The translations under genes and the position numbers were made by a program. A DNA stretch of 64,000 nt from Photobacterium rosenbergii (lineage in GTDB: Bacteria > Pseudomonadota > Gammaproteobacteria > Enterobacterales > Vibrionaceae), in assembly GCF_003026455.1 (NCBI RefSeq), contig NZ_PYMB01000006.1, positions 124,001-188,000 on the forward strand, read 5' to 3'. Of the stretch, positions 59,375-64,000 are shown piece after piece; the stretch's first letter is position 1; every line of letters starts with the position of its first letter. The notes below the pieces were generated by a model, which searched no databases, was not told the origin of the DNA, and was given only the letters and a program-made list of their open reading frames with translations.

Positions 59375-60352
59375 TTATTCCGTCGTCCATTGCTGGGCGA
59401 TACCTGCTGACGTTCCCGAGATCACATGACCGTCGGGCGTAATGGCCACATCATACACCACCGCAGCGGGTGGTCGAGTATCTTGTTTGGCTGCTGCTTC
59501 CCAGCGACCTAGGTTATCACCGCTTTGGGTGTCCCACAGTTCAACCCGGCGGGCAGGGGTACCTGTGGCAAGCAACTTGCCGTCATCGGAGAAGCGGGCA
59601 CTGGATAAGATCTGCTGGCGGAGCCTAACCTCCAGGGAGGAGACTTGTTCACCACTTTGCAGATCCCAGATAGTAATGTTGTTGCTACCATCGGCTGTCA
59701 TCACCAGTTTACCATCCCGTTGCAGTGCCACCCGGCTGATCCGGCTTTGGTGTTCGAACTGCTGAATGATCTGGCCGCTCTGGGTATCCCACAGGTAGGC
59801 GGAATGGTCATTGCCACCCGACAGGGCATAACGGCCATTGGCAGAAATAGCGACGGAATTGACTTTTTCTCGGTGGGCAAGGAACTCTAGTCGTCTTCCG
59901 CTGCCCAAGTCGACGTACAGGGCTTTACTATTGGACAGTGCTAATAGCACATGCTGGCCATTGTTGGCGATAGCGGCATCACGGATAAGGCCGTCGGAAA
60001 TCGACCACAGGCCCTCTGATTGCCCCCAGGCTAAGTCCCATACCGCGAAGTTTTGTGCGGTTGCAGTAATGGCATAGCGGCCATTATCGGAAATCTGGCT
60101 GCTGAGCACCGTATTGTGATATGGATCTTGAGAACCAAACTCAGCTAACTTTTTGTTTTGCTGTAAGTCCCACAGCACGATACCTTGTTGGGCTGAGTGG
60201 TAGAGGGCAAACCGTCCGTCCCGGCTGAGGCTAAAACTGGTGGTACCTTCTGGAGCCAAGTTCCAGCGATTGAGCTCTGTACCGGAAAAAAAACAGCCAG
60301 TGAGGATGAAAAGTGCCAAAATGAAACATGGCACGTATCTTTTTGTTTGCAT
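59375..60352 (-). CDS. WD40-repeat lipoprotein
   Basis: 325-residue beta-propeller with an N-terminal lipoprotein signal: [20 protein letters not shown], Cys near residue 20. Repeats recur at about 40-residue steps, each with a WD-type end (VLWDLQQ, AVWDLAW, YLWDTQS, TIWDLQS, ELWDTQS). ATG 60352 is preferred to the GTG at 60379, because it places the signal peptide at the N-terminus. A WD40 gene of this kind lies beside fkpA in vibrios; the partner is unknown. It ends 4 bases before the slyX start, so the two may be co-transcribed. Confidence 0.87.
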   Translation of the reverse strand: MQTKRYVPCFILALFILTGCFFSGTELNRWNLAPEGTTSFSLSRDGRFALYHSAQQGIVLWDLQQNKKLAEFGSQDPYHNTVLSSQISDNGRYAITATAQNFAVWDLAWGQSEGLWSISDGLIRDAAIANNGQHVLLALSNSKALYVDLGSGRRLEFLAHREKVNSVAISANGRYALSGGNDHSAYLWDTQSGQIIQQFEHQSRISRVALQRDGKLVMTADGSNNITIWDLQSGEQVSSLEVRLRQQILSSARFSDDGKLLATGTPARRVELWDTQSGDNLGRWEAAAKQDTRPPAAVVYDVAITPDGHVISGTSAGIAQQWTTE

Positions 60353-60529
60353 TAAGGTCTGGTTCCACTTGGTTAACACATAGTGTCATTTCCTTATGAA
60401 TGCACTGCCGGGCAGTGAATTCATAAGGTGCATATTAGTATATTGATCTACAGTGCTTTTCATACCGCTTGATGAAAAGGCTGGTGACTGATTTTTGAGG
60501 CATTGCCTCAGTTTAAAATGGAGAAATAC

Positions 60530-61336
60530 ATGAAACCTGTTCTGAAGATGTCAGTTTTGGCTGCAACGATCCTGCTAGCTGTAGGCTGCCAAGATGAAAA
60601 AGCAGCAGAAACAAAACCGGCAGAGCCTGCAAAAGTAGAGCAGGTGGCAGCTGAAGCCGCACCGGCGACATTCGCAACTGAAGATGACAAAGCAGCATAT
60701 GCTATTGGTGCTTCTCTGGCACAATACCTGGCTGCGAACCTAGACCAGCAGAAAGAGTTGGGCTTGGAGCTAAGCAAAGAGCAAGTACTAGCGGGTGTGA
60801 CCGATGTATTTGCCGACAAGAGCCGCCTAACGCAGGAAGAGACCCAGCAGGCGCTTCAGGCTCTGGATCAGCGTGTGTCTGAAATTGCACAGCAAAAAGC
60901 ACAGGAAGAAGCTGAGAAGAACATCAAGGCTGGTGAAGACTACCGTGCTGAGTTTGAGAAGAAAGACGGCGTGGTGAAAACTGACTCGGGCCTACTTTAC
61001 CAGGTTGAGACTGAGGGTGAAGGCGACAAGCCAGCAGCAACGGATACCGTTAAAGTACATTACAAAGGTATGCTAACTGACGGTACTGAGTTCGACAGCT
61101 CTTACGCACGTAACCAGCCAGCAACCTTCCCACTGAACCAGGTTATTTCTGGTTGGACTGAAGGTGTCCAGCTAATGCCTGTGGGTTCTAAGTTCACCTT
61201 CGTTATTCCGCCAGAGCTAGCCTACGGTTCTCAGGCGAACCCAAGCATCCCTGCTAACTCGACGCTGGTATTCGAAGTAGAACTTCTGGATATCGTAAAA
61301 GCAGATCAGCCAGCCGAGGTTGAAGCTGCCCAGTAA
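60530..61336 (+). CDS. fkpA: FKBP-type peptidyl-prolyl isomerase FkpA
   Basis: Periplasmic isomerase and chaperone for envelope proteins. The 268 residues have an N-terminal export signal with a lipobox-like AVGC near 20, an Ala/Glu-rich N-terminal dimerisation domain (DDKAAYAIGASLAQYLAANL near 53-72, helix through 150), and a C-terminal FKBP domain (VKVHYKGMLTDGTEFDSSY; FVIPPELAYGSQANPSIPANSTLVFEVELLDI). The ATG at 60530 follows TGGAG; 60503 is an in-frame earlier ATG without a signal. In E. coli FkpA is a soluble periplasmic protein, so a lipid anchor here is only a possibility. Confidence 0.92.
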   Translation: MKPVLKMSVLAATILLAVGCQDEKAAETKPAEPAKVEQVAAEAAPATFATEDDKAAYAIGASLAQYLAANLDQQKELGLELSKEQVLAGVTDVFADKSRLTQEETQQALQALDQRVSEIAQQKAQEEAEKNIKAGEDYRAEFEKKDGVVKTDSGLLYQVETEGEGDKPAATDTVKVHYKGMLTDGTEFDSSYARNQPATFPLNQVISGWTEGVQLMPVGSKFTFVIPPELAYGSQANPSIPANSTLVFEVELLDIVKADQPAEVEAAQ

Positions 61337-61373
61337 TCCTGCACGCAGCAATATTGCGATTTAGGAAAAGTTT

Positions 61374-61402
61374 AAAAACCCAGCCTCGGCTGGGTTTTTT
61401 TA
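61374..61402 (+). terminator. fkpA terminator
   Basis: AAAAACCCAGCC / GGCTGGGTTTTT with a 2-base loop and a T run. Confidence 0.93.
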
Positions 61403-61571
61403 TCATTCTAGTTGTATATGGTGTGAAAATGTTCAGGCAACTGTCCGAAATCTGATAAACTTGCAAGCAAGATTTGAAATTTTATCAATCGCCGTGAAAT
61501 TTTCTTTCCCGGTGAGGCATAGCCCATTCTATTTATTTTTTCCCATTTCTGTGGCGCAGAAGTGAAATAGA

Positions 61572-62321
61572 ATGGGCAACAGCAAGGAAGATAGACGCGT
61601 GGTATCTACTGAAAACTTTGGCTCAGATGTGATGGTTGAGAGTGACTTGATTGAGCCGCGTGCTTTTAGCGAGCACGATTACATTATTCTTCGTTCATAC
61701 GAGGCCGTTGTAGACGGCTTGGCTGCCTTGATTGGTCCATTCTGTGAAATCGTGCTGCACTCGTTGGCCGATCTCAACACCTCTGCAATCAAGATCGCCA
61801 ATGGTGAAAATACCGGACGTAAAGTAGGTTCGCCAATCACCGATCTTGCCCTACGCATGCTACGTGACATCGAAGGCTCGGAGCGTAACTTCTCCCGTGC
61901 CTACTTCACCCGTGCCAAGGGCGGCGACTTGATGAAGTCGATCACCATTGCAATCCGCAACGGCGACAACGATATCATCGGCCTGCTGTGTATCAACGTA
62001 AACCTCGACGCACCGTTCTCGCAGATCCTGCAGTCCTTCATGCCAACCGATGAAGCCAAGCAGGCGGCATCGAGCGTTAACTTTGCCAGTGATGTTGACG
62101 AGTTGGTGGACCAGACCGTTGAGCGTACTATCGAAGAAATCAACGCCGACAAGAATGTATCGAACAATGCCAAGAACCGTCAGATCGTGATGGAGTTGTT
62201 CGACAAAGGTATCTTCGATATTAAAGATGCAATCAACCGGGTTGCAGACCGCCTTAATATTTCCAAGCACACGGTCTACCTCTACATCCGCCAGCGCAAA
62301 ACCGAGGATGGCGAAAAATGA
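61572..62321 (+). CDS. yheO: YheO-type transcriptional regulator
   Basis: 249 residues with an N-terminal PAS-like YheO domain ([27 protein letters not shown] near 39-65; [31 protein letters not shown]) and a C-terminal helix-turn-helix ([26 protein letters not shown] near 217-242), as in DauR-like regulators. The target is unknown. Its stop overlaps the tusD start by 4 bases, so it heads the yheO-tusDCB unit as in E. coli. Confidence 0.93.
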   Translation: MGNSKEDRRVVSTENFGSDVMVESDLIEPRAFSEHDYIILRSYEAVVDGLAALIGPFCEIVLHSLADLNTSAIKIANGENTGRKVGSPITDLALRMLRDIEGSERNFSRAYFTRAKGGDLMKSITIAIRNGDNDIIGLLCINVNLDAPFSQILQSFMPTDEAKQAASSVNFASDVDELVDQTVERTIEEINADKNVSNNAKNRQIVMELFDKGIFDIKDAINRVADRLNISKHTVYLYIRQRKTEDGEK

Positions 62322-62710
62322 GCTTGAATTATGTGCTGGTGGTGGAAGGCCCGGCTTACGGGACCCAATCGGCACGTTCAGCCTATCAATTTGCCGATGC
62401 ACTACTGGCTGAGGGCCACCGCCTGACCCGGGTGTTCTTCTATCAGGACGGGGTGCATAACGGCTCAGCCTTAACGGCACCGGCATCAGATGAATTTGAC
62501 CTAGTGGCTGCTTGGCAGCAGTTGGCACAGGTTCATGGTACCGAGTTGCAAACCTGTGTGGCAGCAGCATTGCGCCGCGGGATCATCAGCCCCCAGGAAG
62601 CCGAACAGAACCAACTGGCAAGCAGTAATTTGGCGGAAGGTTTTGAGCAGGCAGGGTTGGGTGGTTTGGCCGAAGCCATGCTGACCGCCGATCGCGTTAT
62701 TCAGTTTTAA
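62318..62710 (+). CDS. tusD: Sulfur relay protein TusD
   Basis: 130-residue DsrE-family sulfur carrier; takes sulfur from TusA and passes it to TusE for 2-thiouridine in tRNA. The active-site Cys is in [15 protein letters not shown] near residue 79. [30 protein letters not shown] is the family start. Overlaps yheO by 4 bases; tusC follows after 10 bases. Confidence 0.93.
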   Translation: MSLNYVLVVEGPAYGTQSARSAYQFADALLAEGHRLTRVFFYQDGVHNGSALTAPASDEFDLVAAWQQLAQVHGTELQTCVAAALRRGIISPQEAEQNQLASSNLAEGFEQAGLGGLAEAMLTADRVIQF

Positions 62711-62720
62711 CAGGATAATC

Positions 62721-63077
62721 ATGACAACTCTAGGTTTTGTATTCCGCCATGCCCCTCATGGTATTGCTTCGGGTCGTGAAGGCCTCGACGCGGTATTGGC
62801 GACATCCGCCTACAGCGAAGATATTTCGCTGTTCTTCCATGGCGACGGCGTTTACCAGTTACTGGATGGCCAGCAGCCAAAAGGCATTTTATCCCGCGAC
62901 TATATCGCTACCTTCAAGATGCTTGAACTCTATGACATCGAACAGGTTTATGTCTGCAGCCAGTCTTTGCAGGCTCGCGGACTAACGACAGACGATCTGC
63001 TGATCGATGTTATTGCCTGCGAGGCGGATGAGTTTTCCAGCCATTTGCATGCCTGCCAGCGCGTGCTGGCATTCTAA
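62721..63077 (+). CDS. tusC: Sulfur relay protein TusC
   Basis: 118-residue DsrE-fold subunit of the TusBCD complex. [44 protein letters not shown] is characteristic. It has a structural role in the heterohexamer and is not the sulfur carrier. tusB follows after 23 bases. Confidence 0.93.
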   Translation: MTTLGFVFRHAPHGIASGREGLDAVLATSAYSEDISLFFHGDGVYQLLDGQQPKGILSRDYIATFKMLELYDIEQVYVCSQSLQARGLTTDDLLIDVIACEADEFSSHLHACQRVLAF

Positions 63078-63100
63078 GCCCTTTCTCGGTGAGGCTCTGT

Positions 63101-63394
63101 ATGCTCCATATTTTTACCCGCTCCCCATTTCAGTCCCGAGCATTTGATGAATCGGCTGCGGTGATCAGCCAAAATGACTCGATTTTGCTGATCCAAGACG
63201 CAGTTATCGCTGCTACGGTTGAAAATAGCCCAATTTTTTCGTTCCAAGATGCCGGCGTAAAAATTTATTTACTGGCAGAGGATTTAGCTGCTCGCGGGCT
63301 GCAGGATAAGCTCAAGCTTGAAGTCAATGTTATTGATTATAAAGGTTTTGTTGGCTTGACTGTTGATTGCGAAACGCAAATGAAGTGGGCCTGA
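63101..63394 (+). CDS. tusB: Sulfur relay protein TusB
   Basis: 97-residue DsrH-type subunit of TusBCD. MLHIFTRSPFQSRAFDESAAV, ILLIQDAVIAATVENS and VNVIDYKGFVGLTV match the family. ATG 63101 with GTGAGG upstream is chosen over the ATG at 63089. rpsL follows at a distance of about 180 bases with its own promoter. Confidence 0.92.
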   Translation: MLHIFTRSPFQSRAFDESAAVISQNDSILLIQDAVIAATVENSPIFSFQDAGVKIYLLAEDLAARGLQDKLKLEVNVIDYKGFVGLTVDCETQMKWA

Positions 63395-63474
63395 CAGGCA
63401 TTCTCAAACCTTGGAAAACCCGTGGATATCAGGTTGATTAAGAAATAATCATTTGATTGATCGCTGGTTACATC

Positions 63475-63503
63475 TTGACACCCTTGGGTGCGATGCCTAA
63501 AAT
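63475..63503 (+). promoter_or_regulatory. Promoter of the str operon (rpsL)
   Basis: TTGACA (63475-63480), a 17-base spacer, and TAAAAT (63498-63503) give a near-consensus sigma-70 promoter. The following TTCGCG discriminator is GC-rich, as expected for stringent control. AGGAG precedes the rpsL start. Confidence 0.88.
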
Positions 63504-63554
63504 TTCGCGTCCTCCTGTTGTTGGGAGGCAGATTTTTCACATTTACGAAAGTAA

Positions 63555-63947
<393 letters not shown>

Positions 63948-64000
63948 TGGATTCCGTTAAGTAAGGCCAAACACTAAAATTATTTAATTTTTGAAGAAAC

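Noticed and set aside
61860-62570. 236-codon minus-strand frame opposite yheO/tusD
   Set aside because: Antisense to two conserved genes.

Overview
The window is an ordinary chromosomal backbone segment of a gammaproteobacterium, almost certainly a member of the Vibrionaceae. Clade markers are AphA beside ppc, a fused ArgH-ArgA protein, a peroxiredoxin-glutaredoxin hybrid divergent from oxyR, pilMNOPQ between mrcA and aroK, and the crp / prkB / yheT / kefGB / slyD / fkpA / tusDCB / rpsL order. Base composition looks close to 50% GC, higher than many Vibrio, so a Photobacterium- or Grimontia-like lineage is plausible; that is inference. I see no tRNA, rRNA, insertion sequence, prophage, integron or CRISPR array.

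Layout. 0-5 kb: glpF (cut by the window edge), zapB, rraA, menA and the heat-shock protease operon hslVU with a clear sigma-32 promoter. 5-10 kb: a three-hairpin repeat element, ftsN, cytR, priA and rpmE. 10-17 kb: a malic enzyme and the methionine regulon (metJ divergent from metB-metL, then metF), with MetJ boxes. 17-26 kb: aphA, ppc, and the arginine operon argC-B-G-H(A), preceded by an ArgR-type promoter and a short leader ORF ending in three arginine codons. 26-31 kb: DUF3624 protein, Prx-Grx, oxyR, mrcA. 31-43 kb: pilMNOPQ, aroK, aroB, damX, dam, rpe, gph, trpS. 43-49 kb: pabA, argD/astC, astA, astD and a DUF1338 protein. 49-60 kb: crp, yhfA, prkB, yheU, yheT, a TIGR02444 protein, yheS, kefG, kefB, yheV, slyD, slyX and a WD40 lipoprotein. 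60-64 kb: fkpA, yheO, tusDCB and the start of the str operon (rpsL).

Functional links visible in the DNA: arginine synthesis (argCBGH) and arginine catabolism (argD/astC-astA-astD) are both present. Methionine genes share MetJ operators. OxyR and its divergent Prx-Grx share an OxyR site. crp and yhfA share a CRP site. The least explained features are the argC leader, a premature stop at codon 5 of prx-grx, the absence of argE from its expected place, several 7-8 bp tandem arrays at gene 3' ends, the 5.2 kb repeat and a possible small RNA upstream of glpF.
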